This document shows positions 16,227 to 24,708 of a DNA stretch of 64,000 nucleotides, piece by piece. The stretch lies in NCBI RefSeq assembly GCF_016219575.1, contig NZ_JACRMG010000034.1, positions 62,001-126,000 of the forward strand, written 5' to 3'. Below the pieces are notes generated by a model, which was not told the origin of the DNA, ran no database searches, and was given only the letters and a program-made list of their open reading frames with translations. Position numbers and translations under genes: made by a program. Source of the stretch: Bradyrhizobium sp. Its GTDB lineage: Bacteria; Pseudomonadota; Alphaproteobacteria; Rhizobiales; Xanthobacteraceae. Every line of letters starts with the position of its first letter. The stretch's first letter is position 1.

Positions 16227-17848
16227 GTGCCGAATTCCTTGGTCCCTGCGACGCGGTTGCTGTGGCAGGCGGACAATGCGATGCCGAGCACGGTGCGGGT
16301 GTCGCGCGGATCGATCATCCCGTCGTCGGAGACGCGAGAGGTCGCGAACAGCCCCTTCGAGCGTTCCTCCGCCCAATGTTCGACCGATGCGACGCGCTTT
16401 GCGTTGGCCTCCTCGTCGAATTGTTCGCCGCGCCGTTGCGCGGCGGCGCGCTGGATGATGGTCATCACGCCGGCCATCTGCTTGGGCCCCATGACGGCAA
16501 TCTTGGCGGTGGGCCACAGGAACGTGAAGCGGGTGCCGTAGGCGCGGCCGCTCATCCCGTAATTGCCGGCGCCGTAGGATGCGCCGACGATCACGGTCAG
16601 ATGAGGCACGGTCGAATTGGCGACCGCGTTGATCATCTTGGAGCCGTCCTTGGTGATGCCGCGTTGCTCGAAATCGGTGCCGACGATGTAGCCGGTGATG
16701 TTGTGAAGAAACAGCAGGGGAATGTCGATCTGGTTGCAGAGCTGGATGAACTGCGCGGCCTTCTCCGACGATTCCGACAGCAGCGCGCCGTTGTTGCCGA
16801 GGATTCCCACCGGGAATCCGTGTACCGACGCCCACCCCGTGACCAGCGTCGGACCGTAGAGCGGCTTGAACTCCTCGAAGCGCGAGCCGTCGACGATGCG
16901 GGCGATCACCTCGCGGATGTCGAATGGCTGGCGCAGATCCCGGCCGACGATACCGAGCAGATCGTCGGAATCGTACAGGGGCGGGTCGGCGGGCAAGGTC
17001 GGTCCCGGGCCGAGCTTGCGCCAGTTCAGATGCGCGATCACCTCGCGCGCGATGCGGATACCGTCGGTCTCGTCTTCGGCCAGGTAGTCGCCGAGGCCGG
17101 AGACGGTCGTGTGCATTTCGGCGCCGCCGAGGCTTTCCTCGTTGGCATCCTCACCGGTCGCCATCTTCACCAGCGGCGGCCCTCCCAGGAACACCTTGGA
17201 CTGGCCGCGGATGAAGATGTTGTAGTCGCTCATGCCCGGCTGGTAGGCGCCGCCGGCGGTGGAAGCCCCGAACACGATCGAAACGGTCGGGATGCGCAGC
17301 TTCGAAAGCTCCGTGATCTCGTAGAACAGCCGCCCGGATTCCGCGAAGTGTCCGACCTCGCGCCGGATGGTCGCCTCCGGGTCTTCCTTGCCCGATTCGC
17401 CGCGCAGGTCGGCACCCGCCGATTCCACGAACTGGACATAGGGCATCCGGTTGGTGCGGGCGATCTCGAGCCCGCGCATCAATTTCTTGGAGTTGAACGC
17501 GTTGAACGCACCGGCGCGCACCGACGGATCGTGGCCGAGAATGACGCATTCGACGCCGGAGATGACGCCGATGCCGACGACGAAGCCGGAGCCGACGTTG
17601 AAGTTGGAGCGCCAGGCCGCGAGCGGGCTGATTTCCAGGAACGGCGTATCCCGGTCGAGCGCCATGGAGATGCGCTCCCGCAGCGGCATCTTTCCGCGGG
17701 CGCGCAGCCGCGCCATCTCCTGCTCGCCGCCGCCGCGCGCCGCCTCGGCAAGCAGGTCCTCGACCGTCTGCAGCGATTCGAGCATGTCGGTGCGATTGCG
17801 CGAAAACGTTTCGGACCTGCGGTCGAGTTTGGTTTCGATAGTTCCCAT
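16214..17848 (-). CDS. acyl-CoA carboxylase beta subunit (carboxyltransferase)
   Basis: A carboxyltransferase of 544 residues, the partner of the biotin carboxylase gene it overlaps. It carries both crotonase-like halves: N-terminal GSGFVVGIGVISGVECVILG and GASTAGGAYQPGMSDYNIF, C-terminal FLHNITGYIVGTDFEQRG and IVGASYGAGNYGMSGRAY. It transfers carboxyl from biotin to an acyl-CoA. Two ATGs lie side by side (17851 and 17848); the second is better spaced from the GGGGG ribosome site. Methylcrotonyl-CoA and geranyl-CoA carboxylase cannot be told apart by eye. Confidence 0.92.
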   Translation of the reverse strand: MGTIETKLDRRSETFSRNRTDMLESLQTVEDLLAEAARGGGEQEMARLRARGKMPLRERISMALDRDTPFLEISPLAAWRSNFNVGSGFVVGIGVISGVECVILGHDPSVRAGAFNAFNSKKLMRGLEIARTNRMPYVQFVESAGADLRGESGKEDPEATIRREVGHFAESGRLFYEITELSKLRIPTVSIVFGASTAGGAYQPGMSDYNIFIRGQSKVFLGGPPLVKMATGEDANEESLGGAEMHTTVSGLGDYLAEDETDGIRIAREVIAHLNWRKLGPGPTLPADPPLYDSDDLLGIVGRDLRQPFDIREVIARIVDGSRFEEFKPLYGPTLVTGWASVHGFPVGILGNNGALLSESSEKAAQFIQLCNQIDIPLLFLHNITGYIVGTDFEQRGITKDGSKMINAVANSTVPHLTVIVGASYGAGNYGMSGRAYGTRFTFLWPTAKIAVMGPKQMAGVMTIIQRAAAQRRGEQFDEEANAKRVASVEHWAEERSKGLFATSRVSDDGMIDPRDTRTVLGIALSACHSNRVAGTKEFGTWRM

Positions 17849-17881
17849 CATTTCCCCCGGGCTGCCGCCTGAACAGCCGTG

Positions 17882-18973
17882 CTAGGCCCGCAACAGGGCG
17901 TCGTCCTTCTTCCAGGGCGCGATCTGGCCGGCATAGACGCCAGGGCCTTTGCGGAAGTGCGCCGCTTCCTCCAGCGTCTCCACGAAGGGCATGTCCCGTG
18001 GATAGAGTTCGCTTCCGCGCGGGCGCGGCCCGGACTTGGAGACGTGCCCCCAGAGCGGATGCCCGACCACTTCTTCGGCGGTCGCCACGGCTTCGATCAG
18101 CTTCCCGAGGTCGTAGCCGGTCTCGATACCCATCTCGTGACAGAGATCGACAAGATCTTCCGTCGGCACATGACCCGCCGCGCGGCCGTTGCCGCAATAG
18201 GGGCAGCCGCCCATTCCGCCGAGGCTGGTGTCGAACTCGCGGACGCCGAGCATCAGCCCTTCATAGTAGCTTGCAATCGTCGCACCGCGCTGGTTGTGCA
18301 GATGGAGATGGAGGTCGGTGACCGCAGGCCAGCGCTCCCTGATGGCAAGGAGGGTCTGCCGCACCAGATGGGGCAGGTTCCAGCCCATCGCCTCCACCAG
18401 CGAGATGCGCGTGACGGGAATGCCGGCGGCCTCCCATTTGCCGATCATCAGCTCGAGCAGGGCCATGCGCTGCTCATGCGAAAACGGACCTTCGAAATTC
18501 GAGCCGAACGGGTTGCCGATCGATATCGATGCCTTCTCGGCGCCTGCCGCACGAGCGGCGGCGACGGTCGCATCCAGCGCGGCGATCTGCTGTGCCTGGC
18601 TGCGGTTGTAGTTGCGGCGGGCAAAGGTATCGCAAAGCTCGACATGGCTGGAGTGCCGGCCGCGGTTTCGCCGCACGTCGATCTTCGGATAGTAGCGATC
18701 GGCCCGGTCGAAGCCGTGCTTGTTGAAGACCGCGGCGGTGTAGATCACGCCGGGTTTCGGCACGAAACGCTCGGCGATCTCGTCGATGCAGGCCATCTGC
18801 GGCGTCCACTTGGGATGGGCGAACGAGCCGATCGAGATCACCTTTGCGCCGGTTTCGCCGAGCGCGTCGAGCAGGCGAAGCTTTGCCTCGACGGAAATGG
18901 CCGCACTCTCGATCTGCAGGCCTTCGCGCATCGTATCGTCGGTGATGATGACGGATTTGGGCAGGGTGTTCAT
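17882..18973 (-). CDS. HMG-CoA lyase-like (DRE-TIM metallolyase) enzyme
   Basis: A 363-residue TIM-barrel lyase of the HMGL/isopropylmalate-synthase superfamily. The metal-site signature is TDDTMREGLQIE near the N-terminus, with the metal histidines in DLHLHLHNQRG. A lid motif GGCPYCGNGRAAGHVPTEDL corresponds to the active-site cysteine loop of HMG-CoA lyase but differs from the usual form. It would cleave a 3-hydroxy-3-alkylglutaryl-CoA-like product of the carboxylase route. First gene of the minus operon, 33 bases before the beta subunit. ATG 18973 is chosen; no motif lies upstream. Confidence 0.85.
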   Translation of the reverse strand: MNTLPKSVIITDDTMREGLQIESAAISVEAKLRLLDALGETGAKVISIGSFAHPKWTPQMACIDEIAERFVPKPGVIYTAAVFNKHGFDRADRYYPKIDVRRNRGRHSSHVELCDTFARRNYNRSQAQQIAALDATVAAARAAGAEKASISIGNPFGSNFEGPFSHEQRMALLELMIGKWEAAGIPVTRISLVEAMGWNLPHLVRQTLLAIRERWPAVTDLHLHLHNQRGATIASYYEGLMLGVREFDTSLGGMGGCPYCGNGRAAGHVPTEDLVDLCHEMGIETGYDLGKLIEAVATAEEVVGHPLWGHVSKSGPRPRGSELYPRDMPFVETLEEAAHFRKGPGVYAGQIAPWKKDDALLRA

Positions 18974-19192
18974 GGCCTTCGAGCTCCCCGGGAGGTCCCT
19001 TGTTGTTAGTTTCGCTTGACCCGCCCGGACGCTAGCCCATCCCGTGTCGGCACGCCAACCGGGCTGGAGAGGTCCTGAGCGGCCTGCCACGGCAATTCCG
19101 TAGCCCGGAAGGCCGGATTTGTGTCTTGCGCTTTGACGCTGCGCGAAGAATGCTGTCGGTCAAAATCGAGAAGAATTCGGGAGAATGCGTCA

Positions 19193-20845
19193 ATGTCCGC
19201 CCAGCCGTCCGCCGCCACGAGAGCCGCGGCCTACGACGTCGTCGTGGTCGGCGCGGGCTTTGCCGGCATGTACATGCTGCACCGGCTGCGCGGGCTCGGC
19301 ATGACGGCGCGGGTATACGAGCAGGGCAGCGGGGTCGGCGGCACCTGGTACTGGAATCGCTATCCTGGCGCGCGCTGCGACGTCGAGAGCATGCAGTACT
19401 CCTATTCCTTCTCGGAAGAGTTGCAGCAGGAATGGGATTGGAGCGAGCGCTATGCGCCGCAGCCGGAGATTTTGGCCTACGCCAACCATGTCGCCGACCG
19501 TTTCGACCTGCGGCCTGACATCCAGATCGACACGCGCGTCGAGCGCGCCGTGTTCGACGAGCGCGCCAACATCTGGTCCGTGACGACATCGGATGGCAAG
19601 ACGGTCACCGCGAAATTCGTCGTGCTCGCGACCGGCTGCCTGTCGAATGCCCGCGTGCCCGACATCAGGGGTCTCGATCGCTTCAAGGGCAAGGTCTATC
19701 ACACCGGCCACTGGCCGCATGAGGCGGTCGATTTCACCGGCCAGCGCGTCGCCGTGATCGGCACCGGCTCGTCGAGCATCCAGGCCGTGCCGGTCATTGC
19801 CGAACAGGCAAGGCACCTGACGGTGTTCCAGCGCACGGCGAATTTTTCCATCCCGGCGCATAACGGCCCGCTGTCGAGCCAGCAGCGCGAATGGTTCCGC
19901 AAGAATTATCCGGAGATCCGCCGCTTCGAGCGTGAAGTGGCTCGCAACGGCATATACACCCAGCAGCCGGACCGCGGCGCGCTCGACGACAGCGACAACG
20001 AGCGCCGCGCCAGATACGAAGCCGGCTGGCAGCACGGCGGCACGGTCTTCATGTCCGTCTACAACAACGTCCTGCTCGACAAGGCCGCCAACGATACCGC
20101 CGCCGATTTCGTCCGCGGCAAGATCGCCGAGATCGTCAGGGATCCTGTCACGGCAAAGCTGCTGCAGCCGGACAACCACCCGATCGGCTCCAAGCGCATC
20201 TGCGTCGACACCGACTACTTCGCCACCTTCAACCGTCCCAACGTCGAGCTTGTCGACGTCAGGACCGATCCGATCGAGGAGATCACCGAGAATGCCGTGC
20301 GTGTCGCCGGCAAGGACTATGAGGCGGACGCGCTGGTGCTGGCGACCGGTTTCGATGCGATGACCGGCTCGGTGGCGAAGATCGAGATCGTCGGCCGCTA
20401 CGGCCAGACGCTGAACCAGAAATGGGCGGAAGGGCCGCGCACCTATCTCGGCCTGATGAGCGCGGGCTTTCCCAATCTCTTCATCATCACCGGACCCGGC
20501 AGCCCCTCGGTGCTGTCGAATATGATCGTCTCCATCGAGCAGCATGTCGACTGGATCGCCGATTGCTTCGCCTGGATGCGCAGCAAAGGCCTCGCAGCCA
20601 TGGAGGCGACCAAGCCGGCCGAGGATAAATGGGTCGAGCACGTCAACGAGGTCGCTCACACCACGCTCTATCCGCAGGCGAATTCCTGGTACATGGGCGC
20701 CAACATCCCGGGCAAGCCGCGCATCTTCATGCCCTATATCGGGGGTGTCCCCGTCTATCGGCAGAAGTGCGACGAGGTGGCAGCGAAGGGATATGAGGGA
20801 TTTGCGATGACGGCGGCGGAGCAGCGCCAGGCGGCGGCATCCTAG
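19193..20845 (+). CDS. Baeyer-Villiger flavin monooxygenase
   Basis: A 550-residue flavoprotein with an N-terminal FAD Rossmann motif (VVVVGAGFAGMYML), the type I Baeyer-Villiger fingerprint FxGxxxHxxxWP as FKGKVYHTGHWP near residue 164, and an NADPH Rossmann motif (VAVIGTGSSSIQ). The family, which includes cyclohexanone monooxygenase, inserts oxygen next to a ketone to give an ester or lactone. ATG 19193 follows GGGAGAA. It is divergent from the carboxylase operon across 219 bases, so both may be controlled together. A hydrolase two genes on could open the ester. Confidence 0.92.
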   Translation: MSAQPSAATRAAAYDVVVVGAGFAGMYMLHRLRGLGMTARVYEQGSGVGGTWYWNRYPGARCDVESMQYSYSFSEELQQEWDWSERYAPQPEILAYANHVADRFDLRPDIQIDTRVERAVFDERANIWSVTTSDGKTVTAKFVVLATGCLSNARVPDIRGLDRFKGKVYHTGHWPHEAVDFTGQRVAVIGTGSSSIQAVPVIAEQARHLTVFQRTANFSIPAHNGPLSSQQREWFRKNYPEIRRFEREVARNGIYTQQPDRGALDDSDNERRARYEAGWQHGGTVFMSVYNNVLLDKAANDTAADFVRGKIAEIVRDPVTAKLLQPDNHPIGSKRICVDTDYFATFNRPNVELVDVRTDPIEEITENAVRVAGKDYEADALVLATGFDAMTGSVAKIEIVGRYGQTLNQKWAEGPRTYLGLMSAGFPNLFIITGPGSPSVLSNMIVSIEQHVDWIADCFAWMRSKGLAAMEATKPAEDKWVEHVNEVAHTTLYPQANSWYMGANIPGKPRIFMPYIGGVPVYRQKCDEVAAKGYEGFAMTAAEQRQAAAS

Positions 20846-20850
20846 CTTCC

Positions 20851-20937
20851 GTAGGGTGGGCAAAGCGAAGCGTGCCCACCATATTGAGCACGACGTTCGA
20901 AGGTGGGCACGGCGAAGGGCGCCTTTGCCCACCCTAC
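20851..20937. repeat. intergenic palindrome, GTAGGGTGGG family (copy A)
   Basis: Perfect 15-base arms, 20851-20865 (GTAGGGTGGGCAAAG) and 20923-20937, enclose a loop with a further GTGCCCACC/GGTGGGCAC pair. It lies between two co-oriented genes. Related elements sit at 22775-22856 and 37056-37178. Confidence 0.85.
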
Positions 20938-20958
20938 AAATCCTTCTGGAGCAACCGA

Positions 20959-21843
20959 GTGACCGACGCCCCCGCAACGACCTACGAGCCGCCGAAAGTC
21001 TGGACCTGGAACAAGGAGAGCGGCGGCCGCTTCGCCGCCATCAACCGCCCGATCGCCGGCCCCACGCATGAGAAGGAACTGCCGATCGGCCGCCATCCGC
21101 TGCAACTCTATTCCCTGGCGACGCCCAACGGCGTGAAAGCCACCGTCATGCTGGAGGAGTTGCTCGAACTCGGCCACAACGGTGCCGAATATGACGCCTG
21201 GCTGATCAGGATCGACGGCAACCAGTTCGGCAGCGGCTTCGTCGACGTCAATCCGAACTCCAAGATTCCGGCGCTGATGGACCGCAGCGGCAAGGAGCCA
21301 ATCCGCGTGTTCGAGTCCGCGTCCATCCTAGTCTACCTCGCCGAGAAGTTCGGCGCCTTGCTGCCGACCGACGTCAAGACGCGCGCCGAATGCTTTTCTT
21401 GGCTGTTCTGGCAGATGGGCAGCGCGCCCTATCTCGGCGGCGGGTTCGGTCATTTCTATGCCTATGCGCCGACCAAGATCGAATACGCGATCGACCGCTT
21501 TGCCATGGAAGTGAAGCGCCAGCTCGATGTGCTCGACCGCAGGCTGGGCGAGGTCGAATACCTCTCCGGCGGCGACTATTCCATCGCCGATATCGCCGTG
21601 TGGCCGTGGTACGGCTCGCTGGTGAAGGGCGTGCTTTACGGCGCGGGCGAATTTCTCTCCGTGCAGGACTACAAGAACGTGCAGCGCTGGACCGATACCA
21701 TTGCGAAGCGCCCGGCGGTGCAGCGCGGCCGCATGGTCAACCGCACCTGGGGCGATCCGGCAAACCAGCTGCATGAGCGCCACGACGCCAGCGATTTCCA
21801 GACCAAAACGCAGGACAAGATCGGCGAGCCTGCGAAGGCGTAA
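20959..21843 (+). CDS. yghU: glutathione-dependent disulfide-bond oxidoreductase (YghU-type GST)
   Basis: A 294-residue glutathione S-transferase family protein matching E. coli YghU closely from start to end (KVWTWNKESGGRFAAINRP, GPTHEKELPIGRHPLQLYSL, LHERHDASDF). YghU reduces organic hydroperoxides and disulfides with glutathione. The N-terminal thioredoxin fold is followed by a helical domain. The GTG at 20959 gives VTDAPATTYEP, aligned with the MTDNTYQP start of YghU, and has a GGAG site 8 bases before it. The upstream open frame is repeat sequence. Confidence 0.93.
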   Translation: MTDAPATTYEPPKVWTWNKESGGRFAAINRPIAGPTHEKELPIGRHPLQLYSLATPNGVKATVMLEELLELGHNGAEYDAWLIRIDGNQFGSGFVDVNPNSKIPALMDRSGKEPIRVFESASILVYLAEKFGALLPTDVKTRAECFSWLFWQMGSAPYLGGGFGHFYAYAPTKIEYAIDRFAMEVKRQLDVLDRRLGEVEYLSGGDYSIADIAVWPWYGSLVKGVLYGAGEFLSVQDYKNVQRWTDTIAKRPAVQRGRMVNRTWGDPANQLHERHDASDFQTKTQDKIGEPAKA

Positions 21844-21855
21844 TGATTTCATCTT

Positions 21856-22000
21856 ACCTTCTCCCCTTGTGGGAGAAGGTGCCTTCGCGAAGTGAAGGCG
21901 GATGAGGGGTCTCTATCCGCGGAGACAAACCCCTCATCCGTCGCGCTCAGGAGCGCAAGTGCGCTCCAAAGCGCGCCACCTTCTCCCACAAGGGGAGAAC
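21856..22000. repeat. intergenic palindrome, CTTCTCCC family
   Basis: Outer arms ACCTTCTCCCCTTGTGGGAG (from 21856) and the matching CTCCCACAAGGGGAGAA end (21982-21999) pair closely. Inner pairs include GGATGAGGGGT/ACCCCTCATCC and GCGCTC/GAGCGC. General design is like the 9411 element with a different sequence. Lies between two co-oriented genes. Confidence 0.75.
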
Positions 22001-22022
22001 GAAAAGAGAAGAGGGGGACACC

Positions 22023-22778
22023 ATGGGCTTTGTCGAAAAGGGCGCCGTTCGCATCCACTATCTGGAATCCGGCTCCGGCTTCCCGCTGCTGCTGATCGCC
22101 GGAGGCGGATTGAATTCCTGCATCGAGGGCATCATCGGTTCGTATCCGCCCTTCAACGCCATGAAGGAATTTTCCAGCGAGTACCGCTGCGTCGCCTACG
22201 ACCTGCGTAACGCTCCCCCCGGACAATCCTCCGGCCCGCTGGAGATCGATCGCCCCTGGGATTCCCACACCGACGACCAGCTCGCGCTGATGGACCATCT
22301 CGGCTGCAAGAAATTCATGGTGCTCGGCTTCTGCATCGGCGGCCCCCTGATCTGGAATCTCCTCAAGCGCGCCGGAGATCGCGTCGTTGCCGCCGTACTG
22401 GCCATGCCCAGCGGCTCGCGGCCGGAGATGCGCGATCTCTTCTACGACAACAACATGAAGGGCTGGGCACCCGAACTGGTGAAGGGCCGGCCCGACCTCA
22501 CGATGGAGCAGGCGGAAAAATTCCTGACCCGGATGTACCGCACTAATCCGGATTTCGTGTTCACGGTGACGCGCGATTTCGTCAAGAGCTGCCAGACACC
22601 GGTGCTGATCCTGCCCGACGACATTCCGGCGCACCCCTATGCGGTTGCGATGGAGAGCGCGATGCTGGCGCCGAATGCCGAGGTGAGCATGTTCCCGTGG
22701 AAAGAGCCGCCGGAGCGCGTCCCGCTCGCCGTGCGCCAGATCCGCTCGTTCCTGCGCGCGCACCGGCCGAATGCGTAG
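22023..22778 (+). CDS. alpha/beta hydrolase with cysteine at the nucleophile position
   Basis: A 251-residue alpha/beta-hydrolase fold protein. The nucleophile elbow reads GFCIGG, with Cys104 in place of the usual serine, as in dienelactone hydrolase. An acidic residue lies in ILPDDIPAHP. The usual C-terminal histidine is not obvious; the expected spot reads FPWKEPPERVP. It may hydrolyse an ester or lactone such as a Baeyer-Villiger product, but this is inferred from the neighbours. The ATG follows a GAGGGGG site. The stop codon TAG lies inside the palindrome starting at 22775. Confidence 0.82.
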   Translation: MGFVEKGAVRIHYLESGSGFPLLLIAGGGLNSCIEGIIGSYPPFNAMKEFSSEYRCVAYDLRNAPPGQSSGPLEIDRPWDSHTDDQLALMDHLGCKKFMVLGFCIGGPLIWNLLKRAGDRVVAAVLAMPSGSRPEMRDLFYDNNMKGWAPELVKGRPDLTMEQAEKFLTRMYRTNPDFVFTVTRDFVKSCQTPVLILPDDIPAHPYAVAMESAMLAPNAEVSMFPWKEPPERVPLAVRQIRSFLRAHRPNA

Positions 22779-22856
22779 GGCGGATTAGCGAAGCGTAATC
22801 CGCCGCGCCTTCAGCGGTCGGAGAATGGCGGATTACGCTTCGCTAATCCGCCCTAC
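22775..22856. repeat. intergenic palindrome, GTAGGG family with 30-base perfect arms
   Basis: Arms 22775-22804 and 22827-22856 are exact reverse complements over 30 bases around a 22-base loop. Core: GGATTAGCGAAGCGTAATCC. It sits between converging genes and holds the stop codon of the upstream hydrolase. It could form a very stable hairpin on either transcript. Confidence 0.95.
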
Positions 22857-22859
22857 GAT

Positions 22860-23471
22860 TCATTTCGGCCCCTGCGCTGCCGGAAACACCACCCGGTCAT
22901 CGGTGCGGCAATAACGGTCTGCAAACATGCGGCCGATCGGATGATAGCGGTCCATGTGCACGCGCATGGCCTCGCGATCCCACAGCTCGTCGCGGATATA
23001 GAAGTTGATGCCTTCGCCCATGACGAGGATACGGTCGCCGTTGACGTCGATGATCTTCCACGTCTTGCACTCCATCGCCCAGGGCGTGTCGGCCAATCGC
23101 GGCACCGACACCTTGGAGGAAGGCGCAAGCTTCAGCCCGAGATAAGAGGGCTCGCCGATTTCGGGTGGGAAATCGCCTGACGATTCGTGCATCGCCCGCG
23201 CCAACGGCTCGTCGGCGATGTTGACCACGAATTCGCCCGACCGCCGGATGTTGACCAGCGTGTCCTTGGCCCGCCCGTCCGGCCGGTTGTTGGCCGCGAA
23301 CATGCAAAGCGGCGGGCTTTCGCAGAACGCGTTGAAGAAGCTGAACGGCGCGGCGTTCACCACACCCGTCGGCCCCACCGTCGTCACCCAGGCAATCGGC
23401 CGCGGCAGGACAAAGGACGTCAGCACCTTGTAGCGCTCTCGCTGGCTGAGGTCTTCGGGTGCGTATTCCAT
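22860..23471 (-). CDS. flavin reductase family protein (FMN-binding)
   Basis: A 203-residue split-barrel flavoprotein of the flavin-reductase-like family. Motifs: RPIAWVTTVGPTGVVNAAPFSFFN near the N-terminus and the substrate/FMN region FAANNRPDGRAKDTLVNIRRS. Such proteins bind FMN and serve as reductases for monooxygenases or as stand-alone oxidoreductases. ATG 23471 is used; upstream in-frame Mets have no ribosome site. It is the last gene of a minus operon with a class V aminotransferase-like gene (34 bases before) and a dehydrogenase. Partner and substrate are unknown. Confidence 0.82.
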   Translation of the reverse strand: MEYAPEDLSQRERYKVLTSFVLPRPIAWVTTVGPTGVVNAAPFSFFNAFCESPPLCMFAANNRPDGRAKDTLVNIRRSGEFVVNIADEPLARAMHESSGDFPPEIGEPSYLGLKLAPSSKVSVPRLADTPWAMECKTWKIIDVNGDRILVMGEGINFYIRDELWDREAMRVHMDRYHPIGRMFADRYCRTDDRVVFPAAQGPK

Positions 23472-23505
23472 TCTTGGTCCCCTGTCGCGAATGAAGGCTT
23501 CGATG

Positions 23506-24699
23506 TCAGGTCCGGAAGCGCTGCGCCAGGGCTGCAACCATGCGGTCGGCATCCTCCTCGTCATTATAGACGTGGGGAGAGATACGCATGCGGCCAAGAC
23601 GCGACGCTACGTAGACGCCCTCGCTTGCGAGACCCTCAACGAGTCCCGTCGGCATCCCGTTTTCGAAACCCAGGCTCAGGATGTGCGGCGCGCGCAAGCC
23701 CGTTTGCGGCACTTCAATGCCATTGCCGCGCAGGCCTCCCGCGATCCGCTCCGTCAGCATCCCCAGGCGCTGGGCGACCGCGGCGGCGCCCCAATCGGCC
23801 ATCATTTCCATGCCGATCGAGGCCATCTCCAGCGAAATGAAATGATCGCGCTCCCCCATGTCGAAGCGCCGGGCATCGCCGACGTAACCGAGGTCGGCAA
23901 AGTAGACTGCATTCTCGGCGCGCACGTTGCGGCGGCCTGCCGCGGTCTGCTCGAGCGGGATGCCATCTTGATGACGTTTGGCAACGTAGAGGAAGGCGCG
24001 GCCATATGGCCCGAGCAGCCACTTGTAGGTCGGGAAAATCACGAAATCCGGATCAAGACGTTGCACGTCCATTGCGAGCACGCCGGCGCTTTGTGTCGCG
24101 TCGACCAGGAATTTGGCTCCCTGCCGCCGGAGCGCGGCACCCACTTTTTCCACGTCGATCAGGCCGCCGTCCGACCAGTGCACCGAGGAGATGGAGGCCA
24201 GGCTCACCGGCGGGGCACCCGGTCGTTCGACGGTGGCAAGAACCGCCGATGTCCAGTTGCCGTCGCCGGGGCTGGCGACCGTGTCGACGGAAAAGCCTTG
24301 GGCTTCCGCCCGCGTGCGCCATTCGAGGACCGGGGAGGAGTGATCGTTGTCCAGCACGATCACGCGCGTGCCGCGGTCGATGGTCAGAAGCTTCGCCGCC
24401 GTGGCGACGCCGTAGCTGATCGAGGGTATCAGCGCGATATCGGCGGCGTCGGCATTGATCAGCCGGGCGGCGGCGAGGCGGGCGCGTTCGTGCTGTTCGC
24501 CCGCGAAGGAGGCCGCGAGCGTCCAGGGATTGCCTTTACGCCCGACTGCGGCCCGGCCGGCTTCCAGCGTCCGCAGCGGCAGCGGGCTGTAGGAGGCTGC
24601 ATTGAGGTAGCAGACATGGCGGGGGATATCGAACAGGGCGCGCTGCGAGGCAAGCATCCGGCTGGTCTCCTGCGCGAGTTTGTTGTCAGGCCCGGCCAT
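23506..24699 (-). CDS. class V aminotransferase / cysteine desulfurase-like PLP enzyme
   Basis: A 397-residue PLP enzyme of fold type I, class V. The PLP lysine lies in FVIFPTYKWLLGPYG; the aspartate contacting PLP nitrogen lies in KFLVDATQSAGV, and the substrate arginine region near the C-terminus reads RMRISPHVYNDEEDAD. Family members act as desulfurases, selenocysteine lyases, kynureninase-like enzymes or racemase-like lyases. No desulfurase cysteine loop is obvious, so a general assignment is safest. Co-transcribed with the dehydrogenase upstream (9-base gap) and the flavin reductase downstream. Confidence 0.85.
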   Translation of the reverse strand: MAGPDNKLAQETSRMLASQRALFDIPRHVCYLNAASYSPLPLRTLEAGRAAVGRKGNPWTLAASFAGEQHERARLAAARLINADAADIALIPSISYGVATAAKLLTIDRGTRVIVLDNDHSSPVLEWRTRAEAQGFSVDTVASPGDGNWTSAVLATVERPGAPPVSLASISSVHWSDGGLIDVEKVGAALRRQGAKFLVDATQSAGVLAMDVQRLDPDFVIFPTYKWLLGPYGRAFLYVAKRHQDGIPLEQTAAGRRNVRAENAVYFADLGYVGDARRFDMGERDHFISLEMASIGMEMMADWGAAAVAQRLGMLTERIAGGLRGNGIEVPQTGLRAPHILSLGFENGMPTGLVEGLASEGVYVASRLGRMRISPHVYNDEEDADRMVAALAQRFRT

Positions 24700-24708
24700 G
24701 ACGATCGG

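Noticed and set aside
14970..16541. Plus-strand frame over the biotin carboxylase gene
   Set aside because: Antisense shadow of a well-identified gene.
16227..16835. 203-residue N-terminal extension of the biotin carboxylase frame
   Set aside because: It overlaps the carboxyltransferase gene on the same strand in another frame and has no biotin carboxylase homology; the true start is at 16226.
16262..17872. Plus-strand 536-codon frame over the carboxyltransferase gene
   Set aside because: Antisense shadow; the minus-strand protein has all carboxyltransferase motifs.
21892..22210. Short frames between the YghU and hydrolase genes
   Set aside because: They begin inside the 21856-22000 palindrome and read out of frame into the hydrolase gene.
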